Source: Leptospira sp. WS60.C2 | GTDB lineage: Bacteria; Spirochaetota; Leptospiria; Leptospirales; Leptospiraceae | Direction: 5' to 3' | NCBI RefSeq assembly: GCF_040833955.1 | Contig: NZ_CP162133.1 | Span: 372,001 to 436,000, forward strand | DNA: 64,000 bases | In this document: piece after piece, positions 28,005 through 35,616 of the stretch | Position numbering within the stretch: position 1 is the stretch's first letter | How the letters are laid out: each line of letters begins with the position of its first letter | Translations under genes and position numbers: made by a program | Notes under the pieces: generated by a model | What the model saw: the letters and a program-made list of their open reading frames with translations, nothing else | Told to the model about the DNA's origin: nothing | Database searches by the model: none

Positions 28005-28631
28005 TGACTCTTTACCAAACGCTTTCCAAAAAATATCAGTATGTTCTTTTAAATAATTTTCAAGATTCAAAGGACGCACTTTATGTCCTCCTAATTTTTT
28101 TTGATGTAATAAAACCAAGAATAATGGTGATAATAAAAAAAGTGCGGCAACTCTTGGTTCGCATTCGATGATTTCTTGATTTTTTTGATGAATTTCGATT
28201 CTTTTTTCAACCGCACTTAATAGTGGTTCAAATAAATGAGTTAAGTAAGTTGGTCCTAGTTCTTTTTCTCCCATGCCATGAGCTAACCCAAACTGATGTA
28301 TGGTGCCGACGGGACCATCTTCGAACCCGCTTGTTATAAATTGTAAAAGTTTGAATATTGATTCTTTCCCTTTCCCTTCTGGAAGTTTGACTTTCTCGAG
28401 ATAACCTTCTCCTTTTTGCTCTATGTATTGAATTAAAGCTGTCATCAAACCCTTTCGATCTTCGAAATAGTGTTGTAAGGTGGGAGGAGTGACACTTAAT
28501 AATTCAGAAACATTGCGAAAACTAGGAAATTCTCTGAACTTTTTCTGAACCAGTTTCTGAAAAAGTGTTTCAAGGAGTTTATTTCTTTTGTTTTCATAGT
28601 CCTCATTTTTACTTCCTTCCCGTCTTGGCAT
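27987..28631 (-). CDS. TetR-family transcriptional regulator
   Basis: 214 residues from ATG 28631 (MPRREGSKNE). N-terminal TetR helix-turn-helix: FREFPSFRNVSELLSVTPPTLQHYFEDRKGLMTALIQY (split: S..NVSELLSV then TLQHYFEDRKGL), followed by an all-helical ligand-binding domain with a hydrophobic C-terminal helix (AALFLLSPLFLVLL). It is 9 bp behind the small HTH gene and therefore probably in one operon controlled by the palindromes at 28977-29040. Ligand and targets unknown. Confidence 0.8.
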   Translation of the reverse strand: MPRREGSKNEDYENKRNKLLETLFQKLVQKKFREFPSFRNVSELLSVTPPTLQHYFEDRKGLMTALIQYIEQKGEGYLEKVKLPEGKGKESIFKLLQFITSGFEDGPVGTIHQFGLAHGMGEKELGPTYLTHLFEPLLSAVEKRIEIHQKNQEIIECEPRVAALFLLSPLFLVLLHQKKLGGHKVRPLNLENYLKEHTDIFWKAFGKESLSNGF

Positions 28632-28640
28632 AATCAACCT

Positions 28641-28967
28641 CTAAAAAAAATTCCAAAAATAATATGAAAAAATCATATCATTCCGTAAAATTTCATCCAG
28701 CTTTCCTTTTTCATTTCTTAAACTTCTTTTTTTTGTAATTTTCTTCCTTTGTTTTTCATTGAATCTGGCGATTTCTCTTTTGATTTCAGTTTCGTTTGGA
28801 AAGAAACGTTTCAATTCGGTTTCTGTTAAATTCAATAATCGTGAAATCGTTTTAAAATTCGGAAATTTTTGATCATCTTTCTTCTTTATTAGTTTTGCTA
28901 TTTTTTGAATCAATAGTTCCTTTTGTTTTTTAATTCGAATGATCTTCTTGAAATTATTTTTTGCCAT
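28641..28967 (-). CDS. TetR-like DNA-binding domain only (108 residues)
   Basis: Starts at ATG 28967 (MAKNNFKKII); the longer frame upstream runs through the operator palindromes and is rejected. Very Lys-rich. Residues 33-70 (FPNFKTISRLLNLTETELKRFF) align with the helix-turn-helix of the TetR gene just downstream, but there is no ligand-binding domain. It may be a truncated regulator, a stand-alone DNA-binding antagonist or co-repressor, or a decayed TetR. Its upstream region carries two near-perfect palindromes, so autoregulation is likely. Confidence 0.6.
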   Translation of the reverse strand: MAKNNFKKIIRIKKQKELLIQKIAKLIKKKDDQKFPNFKTISRLLNLTETELKRFFPNETEIKREIARFNEKQRKKITKKRSLRNEKGKLDEILRNDMIFSYYFWNFF

Positions 28968-28976
28968 ATCATTCTT

Positions 28977-29012
28977 TTTTATAGAGTATATCGCTCGATA
29001 TACTCTATAAAA
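28977..29012. promoter_or_regulatory. 36-bp perfect palindrome (probable TetR operator 1)
   Basis: A 17-bp arm (28977-28993) and its exact reverse complement (28996-29012) are separated by CT. The core is TATATCG-CT-CGATATA. It starts 10 bp upstream of the start codon of the small HTH gene, so binding would block transcription or translation of the tandem TetR operon. Confidence 0.65.
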
Positions 29013-29040
29013 TATTATATATCGGGTGATATATAATATT
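29011..29040. promoter_or_regulatory. 30-bp palindrome (probable TetR operator 2)
   Basis: AATATTATATATC (29011-29023) and its exact reverse complement (29028-29040) flank GGGT. The core TATATC-GGGT-GATATA matches operator 1 apart from the centre. The two dyad centres are 31 bp apart, about three helical turns, which would place two regulator dimers on the same DNA face. Confidence 0.6.
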
Positions 29041-29124
29041 ATGCAAGGATTTTTTGGGGATTTGATAAAAGTTTTATGTTCAAACTCTGAAGCGCACCGT
29101 GAGGAATTTTTTTCTCTTTCCCCC

Positions 29125-29194
29125 GCGCCCCGGATAGAAGCGGAAATCCTTTGCGAATGCAAAGATTGGAGCGAATAGCCGGAAATGTGCGCCC
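29125..29194 (+). repeat. Type A dispersed repeat, copy A2 (long form)
   Basis: 70 bp from GCGCCCCGGAT to AAATGTGCGCCC. Contains an inner CTTTGC-GAAT-GCAAAG hairpin between near direct repeats (the second reads GATTGGAGCGAA). Same orientation as A3-A5. It lies between the TetR operators and the Crp/Fnr gene. Confidence 0.75.
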
Positions 29195-29319
29195 AAGAGA
29201 AACATAAAGTCATTTAATTATTTACTTTATGAACTGATGCACAAAAATTTTAAACATATGTGCTCTTTTTCTACAAACGAGTTGTATAAAATCAAACTCA
29301 TACATCTTGGTGAATGTTT

Positions 29320-29916
29320 ATGAATGTACCGAATCAATACCTAAAATTTATCAATAGTTTAAGTCCGATTTCTGAAAAGGTATTAATGGAAATGGTATCC
29401 ATTCTTAGAAAAGTTGAGATAGAAAAATTTGATTATTTTGTAAAAGAGGGAGAGATTTCTCGTGAAATCGGATTTTTAGAGAAAGGGATCGTCCGAGCTT
29501 TTTATATCAATGAGGCAGGAAAGGAATATAATAAAACATTTTTTACTGCACCTAATTTTATCGGATCATACGCATCCATCATCACGGGTTTGCCCAACAG
29601 ACTTCCTCAGCAAGCATTAACAAAATGTATCGTGTGGAAGTTTTCCATGATTGATCTCGAACGACTCACTGAAAAATATCCTGAAATAGAAAAACTACGC
29701 CGAAGAATGGCAGAGTATTTGTTTTTAAGAAATGAAAAAAGAGAATTGGAAATCGCTCTTTTGGATGCGCAAGACAGATACTTGATTTTGTTAAATGAAT
29801 TCCCTGATATTGAGACGTTCGTTCCACAATATCATATTGCCACTTACTTGGGCATCAGTCCGACTCAATTGAGTCGAATCAGAAAGAAACTCGGAATAAA
29901 ACAAACAAATCGCTAA
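29320..29916 (+). CDS. Crp/Fnr-family transcriptional regulator
   Basis: 198 residues from ATG 29320. The cNMP-binding-like beta-roll (about 20-120) lacks a full phosphate-binding cassette, so a different ligand is likely. The C-terminus shows a divergent HTH (IATYLGISPTQLSRIRKKLGI). This class (Crp/Fnr with ...TQLSRIRK) usually lacks Fe-S cysteines, as here. It starts a plus-strand group with the membrane and START genes that follow and may control them. Confidence 0.8.
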   Translation: MNVPNQYLKFINSLSPISEKVLMEMVSILRKVEIEKFDYFVKEGEISREIGFLEKGIVRAFYINEAGKEYNKTFFTAPNFIGSYASIITGLPNRLPQQALTKCIVWKFSMIDLERLTEKYPEIEKLRRRMAEYLFLRNEKRELEIALLDAQDRYLILLNEFPDIETFVPQYHIATYLGISPTQLSRIRKKLGIKQTNR

Positions 29917-29978
29917 AATTTTCCAATGCATTTACCTATGTAAATGACTCAGTGATGAATCTATTCTACTATGATTGT

Positions 29979-30410
29979 ATGAATACGAACAGAAAAAAGT
30001 TAACTCATAATCAATATCCAATGCTATCAGGAATCTTTATAGTAGCCGCAATTTGGAATTTGATCGGTGCTGGTTTTGGTTATTTTAATACATCCTATAC
30101 CTTCCAAACTCTATTTCATAGAGAACTTACCGATCCACTTTATTATCATATCTACCAAGGTGCATGGGGCACTACGTTAACTTATTTTGTTGGATATTTA
30201 ATTGTAGCATTCAATCCTGTAAAACACACGGGAATCGTGATCGTGGGAGGGATTGGGAAAATCGGTTTTGCTCTGAAACTACTGCAGTTTTATCTCTCTG
30301 GTTTTGCAGATCCAATTGTATTCATCGTGATTATCGGAGATTTGATTTTTGGAGCATTGTTTCTCTATTACTTTCTGGTGCTAAAGATCAATCGAGAAAA
30401 GATCATTTAA
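29979..30410 (+). CDS. Four-helix hypothetical membrane protein
   Basis: About 143 residues from ATG 29979 (MNTNRKKLTH). The frame also opens at 29952 with a nine-residue extension that looks less natural. Four hydrophobic helices (PMLSGIFIVAAIWNLIGAGF; TLTYFVGYLIVAF; TGIVIVGGIGKIGFALKLL; PIVFIVIIGDLIFGALFLYY). No family recognised. Lies 62 bp behind the Crp/Fnr gene and 10 bp before the START gene, so probably one operon. Confidence 0.6.
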   Translation: MNTNRKKLTHNQYPMLSGIFIVAAIWNLIGAGFGYFNTSYTFQTLFHRELTDPLYYHIYQGAWGTTLTYFVGYLIVAFNPVKHTGIVIVGGIGKIGFALKLLQFYLSGFADPIVFIVIIGDLIFGALFLYYFLVLKINREKII

Positions 30411-30420
30411 TCTGATCATT

Positions 30421-31041
30421 ATGAAATTCATTTCTTTTATTTTTACCTTTTGTATCTTATTCATGACAAAGCATTCCTATGCTGATCCAACAAGTTCTTG
30501 GAATGTTGTCAAAAAAAGTGATGGCATTCAGATTGAAACAAGAAAAGAAACAGGAAGTGAGTATCATTCCTTTCGAGCATCGATGACTCTCGAAACAAAT
30601 TTGGAAAACATTGTGACCGAATTGAAAAAAGTAGACCAGTATCCCGACTGGTTTGCCTTTACAAAATCAGCATTTCTGATCCAACAATCGAAGAACGAAC
30701 AAACCGTTCTAATCGAATCTAATTTTCCTTGGCCTTATCAAAATGAATATATGGAATACCATATGGTATTTTTACGTGAATCTGATGGATCAGTTCATTT
30801 GAACTTAGAAGGGATCAGCAAATCAAATGACAGTAAACAGGGATTATATCCTTTAAAAAAAGCAAAAGGATATATAAAATTATTCCCACTTCCATCAGAA
30901 ACAAAAAAAGAAACAAAGATAGTGTATCTATTTCATTCGGAACCAAGACAAAAGATTCCCACTTGGCTCATCAATCCCATGATCCATGAGATGCCGTTTC
31001 AGACCTTTTTAGCATTGAGAAAACGGTTGAGTTCAAAATAA
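30421..31041 (+). CDS. Exported START/SRPBCC lipid-binding domain protein
   Basis: 206 residues with a signal peptide (MKFISFIFTFCILFMTKHSYA). The mature part fits the START fold: W.VVKKSDGIQIETRKETGSEYHSFRA, Y.DWFAFTKSAFLI, VLIESNFPWPYQNEYMEYH and a long C-terminal helix (LINPMIHEMPFQTFLALRKRL). Likely binds a lipid or other hydrophobic ligand in the periplasm. Last gene of the Crp/Fnr group. Confidence 0.75.
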   Translation: MKFISFIFTFCILFMTKHSYADPTSSWNVVKKSDGIQIETRKETGSEYHSFRASMTLETNLENIVTELKKVDQYPDWFAFTKSAFLIQQSKNEQTVLIESNFPWPYQNEYMEYHMVFLRESDGSVHLNLEGISKSNDSKQGLYPLKKAKGYIKLFPLPSETKKETKIVYLFHSEPRQKIPTWLINPMIHEMPFQTFLALRKRLSSK

Positions 31042-31193
31042 GGGAATTGGTATGAAGAGTAAAATAACTTTTAGATTAACAAAAAAACAAAGGCAATTCG
31101 TTTTAGGAATCTATTTCACAAATCCATTGTTAAATTGTAGCCTATCTTTCTTATTTTTTAACTCCACTTATCTTTATACTTTCTAAAACGTAT

Positions 31194-31949
31194 TCAATAC
31201 TTAGTATCAAAGAACTCAATTGGTGCTTCTGTTTGAACAGAAAAAATATGTTCTTTGTTTGAGATCGTCATTTGACTCAGAGAAAGATAGCGTATCAATT
31301 CGGTTCCAGCTTTGGTTTTTAATGTATTTCTAAAATTACGAACAAAACCCTGCTCTTTGAGAATGTTTAAGAATTCATTTCTTTCTTCTAGATTTACATA
31401 CAACCCTAATTCAAGTGCTGTTTTTCCGATGATCTCATCTTTGGAATAACCGATGATAGATTCAAAAGCTTTATTACAATCAACAAAGACATTCCGATTC
31501 GAAAAATCATGTATGGCCATCGGAGTCGGAGTAAAATGAAACGCTTTCATAAACTTTTCTTCGGACTCTTTTAATTTTTGATTCGCTCGAAACAGTTTTA
31601 ACGCCATTTTAATCGAAGCATCTAACACTGTGATGGTTGAGCTTTTAACCACATAACCGTAAGAAGTGATTCCTTCCGTTTTTGTAACGACTTCTTTATC
31701 AGTATGGGAAGAAACAAAAATCAGCGGTATATCTTTTTCTTGTAAAATTAATTTGGCGGCTTCTGTTCCCTCCATCCCATGTCCTAAATTAATATCCATT
31801 AGAATGATATCAATTGTAGGATCCTTCCTAAAGACATCGATGGCTTCCTCGCCACTAGGGGCACAGGTAACAGTGTATCCATATAATTCTAAACTTTTTT
31901 TCTCTGTTAAAGCGAGAAGGGCTTCGTCTTCTACAAGTAGTACTTTCAA
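31194..31949 (-). CDS. Response regulator with C-terminal PAS domain
   Basis: 251 residues: receiver (1-120; LLVEDEALL, phospho-acceptor in IILMDINLGHG, K in VVKSS) followed by a PAS domain (about 130-245; MAIHDFSNRNVFVDCNKAFE, IIGYSKDEIIGKTALELGLY). It ends without an effector. Such proteins usually act in kinase relays; no kinase gene lies next to it. It is the last recognisable gene before the accessory region. Confidence 0.82.
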   Translation of the reverse strand: MKVLLVEDEALLALTEKKSLELYGYTVTCAPSGEEAIDVFRKDPTIDIILMDINLGHGMEGTEAAKLILQEKDIPLIFVSSHTDKEVVTKTEGITSYGYVVKSSTITVLDASIKMALKLFRANQKLKESEEKFMKAFHFTPTPMAIHDFSNRNVFVDCNKAFESIIGYSKDEIIGKTALELGLYVNLEERNEFLNILKEQGFVRNFRNTLKTKAGTELIRYLSLSQMTISNKEHIFSVQTEAPIEFFDTKY

Positions 31950-32146
31950 TTGATTGTTGGGATCTTTCTACATTTCCACATTTAGAATGATTCCTGATTT
32001 AATGATTGAGAATCTATGGAAACTATGGAGATACAGTTTGCATCATATCTGTTTCTGCAATTCTATTTTTATTGGAAGGGTCTACGTATTTTTCCTAAGT
32101 AGCAAGCATTTGGAAAACATGCTAGTCGTAATGAAATCATTCCCCC

Positions 32147-32217
32147 GCGCCCCGGATTGCAGCGGAAATCCTTTGCGAATGCAAAGATTGGAGCGAAAAG
32201 CCGGAAATGTGCGCCCC
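32147..32217 (+). repeat. Type A repeat, copy A3
   Basis: 71 bp from GCGCCCCGGATTGCAGCGG to GTGCGCCCC, with an inner CTTTGC-GAAT-GCAAAG hairpin. Essentially identical to A4 (41749-41819). Immediately followed by the mreB-type terminator hairpin and an mreB tail. Confidence 0.8.
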
Positions 32218-32250
32218 AAAAAAAAGGGAACACCAGTTCCCCTTTTTTCA
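32218..32250. terminator. mreB-type terminator copy (bidirectional)
   Basis: GGGAAC-ACCA-GTTCCC flanked by an A-run on the left and a T-run on the right. The same hairpin follows full-length mreB (48606-48635) and the tails at 41.8 and 45.5 kb. Confidence 0.6.
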
Positions 32251-32271
32251 CCAAATCATATAACCGATGTT

Positions 32272-32393
32272 TATCTGATCCCTGGTTTGATGTATTTCAA
32301 TTCATCCAAGTAACGTCCTGTTCCAAGAACCACACAGGTGAGTGGGTTTTCGGCACGGAACACAGGAACACCTGTTTTTTTGGTGAGGTAGTG
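32272..32393 (-). pseudogene. mreB 3' tail fragment, copy 1 (122 bp)
   Basis: Minus-strand copy of the last ~40 codons of mreB, ending in the mreB stop (TTA at 32272). It is cut abruptly at 32393, where a B repeat begins (GAGGTAGTG then GGGCACCTCGC). One base is missing in the GATCC(C)TGG stretch compared with copies 2 and 3, so it is not under coding constraint. It shares silent differences with the other tails that resident mreB does not have. Confidence 0.8.
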
Positions 32394-32514
32394 GGGCACC
32401 TCGCTATTTTTAACATGATCTGGCTATTTCGGTATAGGCGACCGGGCTTTCCGTTCCAATCTTTTCGCAGAACCGAAAAGGATTTTCACTGCAATCCCTG
32501 GTGCGGAGGAGGGA
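32394..32514 (+). repeat. B repeat, copy B1
   Basis: 121 bp from GGGCACCTCGC to GGTGCGGAGGAGGG, with an inner hairpin (CTTTTCGCAGAACCGAAAAG). Its right half is an inverted, diverged version of the A repeats (GGATTTTCACTGCAATCC against GGATTGCAGCGGAAATCC). Nearly identical to B2. Confidence 0.8.
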
Positions 32515-32518
32515 GATT

Positions 32519-33079
32519 TTATGGAACTTGCAATATTAGTTTATTATACTCTTCAATTAAATAAAATACATGTGAAAATGAAAAAATATCAAAGGTCCCT
32601 TTGACCTTTGCATGGTAAAGGGATCTTAAAACATGGATTTGATAGTCATCGTGAGAGCAAGGGGGATATTTGAATCCTTCTTCAAGTCTTTGTCGGATTG
32701 AGAGCTGTTTGTTTTTTTGCAGTTCTTCCATCAAAAAGGAAAAAACAATACTAATTCCACAATGCCATGCAAATACTTCGTTGGGTAAAAACTCTGCCTT
32801 TGAAAATCGCAGATCGTAATCTGATTGAGGACTGGCGCCCGTGATAGGATGAATTTTTAAAATGGAATGAACAAACGTAGCGGCAATTTTATGTCGATCA
32901 ATCCTTCCATTTGGGTGAACCATATAGTTATGGATCGATTTCTTTTTGGTTTCATATTCAGAATAAAGATCATTTTCCGCGGACGCAGAAATTCGCAAAT
33001 TTACGTAATCTTTTTTAAGTTGGAGAAGTTTTGGAAGAAAAGAAACGTTCCAAAATGAGGTATACTTTCCAGGTGTCAA
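32519..33079 (-). CDS. Toxin-like hypothetical protein (pair 1)
   Basis: 186 residues, apparent TTG start at 33079, 6 bp behind the stop of a 48-residue ORF. Not a named family to me. Shared features with the protein at 42141-42716: similar size, a K(I/V)AA.. motif (HKIAATFVHS / QKVAAYTSYW), a run ending ..LP/LNE.FA (FLPNEVFAW / FLNESFAYT) followed by a hydrophobic helix, position behind a small acidic ORF, and a B repeat directly behind the stop. The arrangement suggests a toxin-antitoxin or other selfish two-gene module. Confidence 0.5.
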   Translation of the reverse strand: MTPGKYTSFWNVSFLPKLLQLKKDYVNLRISASAENDLYSEYETKKKSIHNYMVHPNGRIDRHKIAATFVHSILKIHPITGASPQSDYDLRFSKAEFLPNEVFAWHCGISIVFSFLMEELQKNKQLSIRQRLEEGFKYPPCSHDDYQIHVLRSLYHAKVKGTFDIFSFSHVFYLIEEYNKLILQVP

Positions 33080-33085
33080 ATACGG

Positions 33086-33232
33086 CTAACCGATTGTATT
33101 GGGACAATAAAGTGGTGTTACATCTTCAATAGAAATATCTTCATTTGAGAATGCGATAAATTGGTTGAATTCATCCTGAGTGAGTTTCTCGGACAAATCT
33201 AAATTTGTTTCATTTTGAAATTTCTCAGTCAT
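33086..33232 (-). CDS. Small acidic ORF (48 residues), candidate antitoxin of pair 1
   Basis: ATG 33232 to TAG 33086: begins MTEKFQNETN, rich in Asp, Glu and Asn, with the phrase LTQDEFNQFIAFSNED. Lies immediately upstream of, and in line with, the toxin-like gene. Size, charge and position suit an antitoxin or small immunity partner. No family recognised. Confidence 0.45.
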   Translation of the reverse strand: MTEKFQNETNLDLSEKLTQDEFNQFIAFSNEDISIEDVTPLYCPNTIG

Positions 33233-33288
33233 ATAGACAAGTTTCCTATTTGGATTTGAGAACGCAACGATTTGGCAAGAATCCTGGC

Positions 33289-33337
33289 ACCTATAGTGGG
33301 GTGTAATAAATCTGCCCTTCGTCCCAATTTAAACTAT
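33289..33337. repeat. 10-bp inverted repeat in the gap before the SIR2 gene
   Basis: CACCTATAGT (33289-33298) and ACTATAGGTG (33328-33337) are exact inverse copies 29 bp apart, in the gap between the SIR2 gene end and the small ORF. It could be a regulatory dyad for the pair-1 genes or a scar of insertion. The rest of the 200-bp gap shows nothing. Confidence 0.35.
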
Positions 33338-33430
33338 AGGTGACATAATAATTATTTAACAAATATGCGTACAAGTTATTTTTAGATTCATTTGGTTAAA
33401 ATATTGGATTGGAAATGAAACCCTTGATAA

Positions 33431-34489
33431 CTAAGAAACCAACTCCAATCCCTGAATAAACTCCATCGCATCCATATCCACGAATTCTATTCGATTGTTA
33501 TTGCTCTCGGAAAAGAAAATTCTCTTAAATCGATTTTCTACATCACTCTTGGATTCGTTTTGTCCTAACTTTCTTACAATTTTTATTTCTTTATCTGAAA
33601 TATTTGCATCTCGTAACATGTATTCCGCGATCACATCAGATTCTGGTAGACTATAACCAATGATAAAAATTCGTTTCGAATTTTCCAGGAGAGATTGGGA
33701 AATATGCCAAAGTCTTTGGATGGACTTGTTTTCATATTTTTTCCCAATGAGCGGAGGAATGATGTATGGGTAATAGGAATACTTTTCTCTGTAATATCCT
33801 TGAAAATAGTTGTTCCAGTAATTACTTACATTATTTGCAGAAAAATAAATCCGTTTTTCTGATACATCATAAAAAGCATCCTTTTCCATTTGCCAATTGA
33901 GTGATCCATGCAGCTTTAAATACTTAATTTGGTTGGCTTTTGGTTCGACCCAAGGAATTTGTCGGTCAAGTCCAGGTATATAAAAATCCATACAATAACC
34001 TGTAAGCGGATTCCATTTCAATTCAACTAAAACTTGTTCCAATATTAAATCATAATTGAACGTGATGATGGAATCTCCTCGCTCATTCAGTTTTGAAATC
34101 CATTTTTGTAGTAAAAGGAAGCGAGGTGAGCTTTTTATAGCAGAAGGTTCGACCTTTAAAACATTGGCTACTAGTCCAATGAGATCGAGATAGATTTCGC
34201 TATTTTTTAAAGAGTTACCAGTGATATTTTTGAGAGGATCATTCAAAAGAAATGTAGCTAAGTTTTCAAAATTGATACTTTCCGAATCGGAAAACATTCT
34301 TGAGATCAATTCTTTGAGTGAGCTATAACTTTTTGGATGAGGAAATTTTTCGATTCCTATTCTTACTAAAGTGTCTGTCAAGGGGAACAAATCCTGTGCA
34401 AACGAATAACTAAATCCGGCTCCTAGAATGTAAGTGTCCATTGAATATGGATTTTCAGCAAAAGGAACTAGGGGAATGGCGAAGCTCAT
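33431..34489 (-). CDS. SIR2-like domain protein
   Basis: 352 residues as annotated; the inner ATG at 34441 (MDTYILGAGFSY, 336 residues) may be the true start. SIR2/Rossmann features: ILGAGFSYSF (GAG nucleotide loop), SIITFNYDLILEQVL (TxNxD), YLKLHGSLNW (catalytic-type His), and RIFIIGYSLPESD. This is the SIR2_2-type fold found in antiphage NADases (as in Thoeris ThsA and DSR proteins). NAD+ depletion is the known activity of such relatives; here it is inferred. Ten bp behind the RhuM gene, same strand, last gene of the defence cluster. Confidence 0.78.
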   Translation of the reverse strand: MSFAIPLVPFAENPYSMDTYILGAGFSYSFAQDLFPLTDTLVRIGIEKFPHPKSYSSLKELISRMFSDSESINFENLATFLLNDPLKNITGNSLKNSEIYLDLIGLVANVLKVEPSAIKSSPRFLLLQKWISKLNERGDSIITFNYDLILEQVLVELKWNPLTGYCMDFYIPGLDRQIPWVEPKANQIKYLKLHGSLNWQMEKDAFYDVSEKRIYFSANNVSNYWNNYFQGYYREKYSYYPYIIPPLIGKKYENKSIQRLWHISQSLLENSKRIFIIGYSLPESDVIAEYMLRDANISDKEIKIVRKLGQNESKSDVENRFKRIFFSESNNNRIEFVDMDAMEFIQGLELVS

Positions 34490-34499
34490 TACTTGTACT

Positions 34500-35510
34500 T
34501 CATTCTCCCTTGCTCTTCTTCTCCAATCCTTTGATGTCTTCTTCCAATTCCTTCAGACTTTCTTCCTTTTCTTTTGTTTTTTGGGTGAGTCTGTATTTTT
34601 CATACTCTTCTTCTGATTTTTTCAGTGCCATTTCATGAGTGATTTTGCCGGCATGGCTCAAAAGTTCTCTACCGTTTAACTGCAGAATGCTATCAAGCCT
34701 TTCAATCCAATCTTTCATGTACATTGGCCTTCTTTGTTGTGCCATCGTTTCGGCAAATGCAAGGTATTGTTCTACAAGAAGACCTAATAATTTGATTTCG
34801 TCTTCCTTTAGGTAATTCTTGGCGATACTAACATCTGATTTGCGAATGGAATGGGAATTTTTTTTATCGAGTGAAATCATTCCCATCAGAGGAAGCTCTG
34901 CATTCACTCGTCTATAGACTAGTTCGGCGGCAGTATTTTCACTAATCGCCCATAACAATTTGTTTTGCACTACCTTAAAAAACTCGATCGACTTTTCATC
35001 CTTGGGATCATAGTCGATGCTCGTGGTGTAAATATCTTTGATCTTTTGGTAAAAGAAGCGTTCCGATAAACGAATCTCACGCAGACGCTCTTGCAGTTCA
35101 TTGAAGTAGTTCATAGAGCTGCCTTTTTTGAACCGCTCGTCGTTTAAGGCAAAACCCTTGGTAATGTATTCTTTTAGTCGCTGAGTGGCCCAGATTCGAA
35201 ACTGTGTGCCCTGGAGCGATTTTACCCGGTAACCGACTGAAATGATAACATCTAAGTTGAAATATTCAAGTTCTCGCTCTACTTGTCGATTTCCTTCGTT
35301 TTGAACTGTTCGGAAATTCCGAACAGTTACATCTCGATCTAATTCTCCCTCTTCGAACACATTTTTGATATGTTCGCTGATTGTGGATTTTGACTTTTGA
35401 AAGAGTTCGCAGATCTGAGCCTGCGTTAGCCATACGGTTTCGTCTTCCAACCGAACATCGATTTGTATATCGCCTATTTGGTTTTGGTAAATTAAGAATT
35501 CGCTATTCAT
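34500..35510 (-). CDS. RhuM family protein
   Basis: 336 residues. N-terminal RhuM signature: VRLEDETVWLTQAQICELF, KSTISEHIKNVFEEGEL, VQNEGNRQVERELEYFNLD and ISVGYRVKSLQGTQFRIWAT (about residues 18-110), then RFFYQKIKDIYTTSIDYD. A charged coiled-coil C-terminus follows (EEEYEKYRLTQ, EKEESLKELEEDIKGLEKK). RhuM genes are often found inside restriction-modification and defence loci; no activity is established. It sits between the HD/Hsp90-like gene and the SIR2 gene. Confidence 0.85.
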   Translation of the reverse strand: MNSEFLIYQNQIGDIQIDVRLEDETVWLTQAQICELFQKSKSTISEHIKNVFEEGELDRDVTVRNFRTVQNEGNRQVERELEYFNLDVIISVGYRVKSLQGTQFRIWATQRLKEYITKGFALNDERFKKGSSMNYFNELQERLREIRLSERFFYQKIKDIYTTSIDYDPKDEKSIEFFKVVQNKLLWAISENTAAELVYRRVNAELPLMGMISLDKKNSHSIRKSDVSIAKNYLKEDEIKLLGLLVEQYLAFAETMAQQRRPMYMKDWIERLDSILQLNGRELLSHAGKITHEMALKKSEEEYEKYRLTQKTKEKEESLKELEEDIKGLEKKSKGE

Positions 35511-35616
35511 TACAATGATTCTTTAGGTTCGGATATTTAATAATTGAGAAAATAGTTCTATTCCAATTTCAAATGAAAGGAATTTGCTGAGAATTTTTAA
35601 ATTCTTTGGTATTTTC

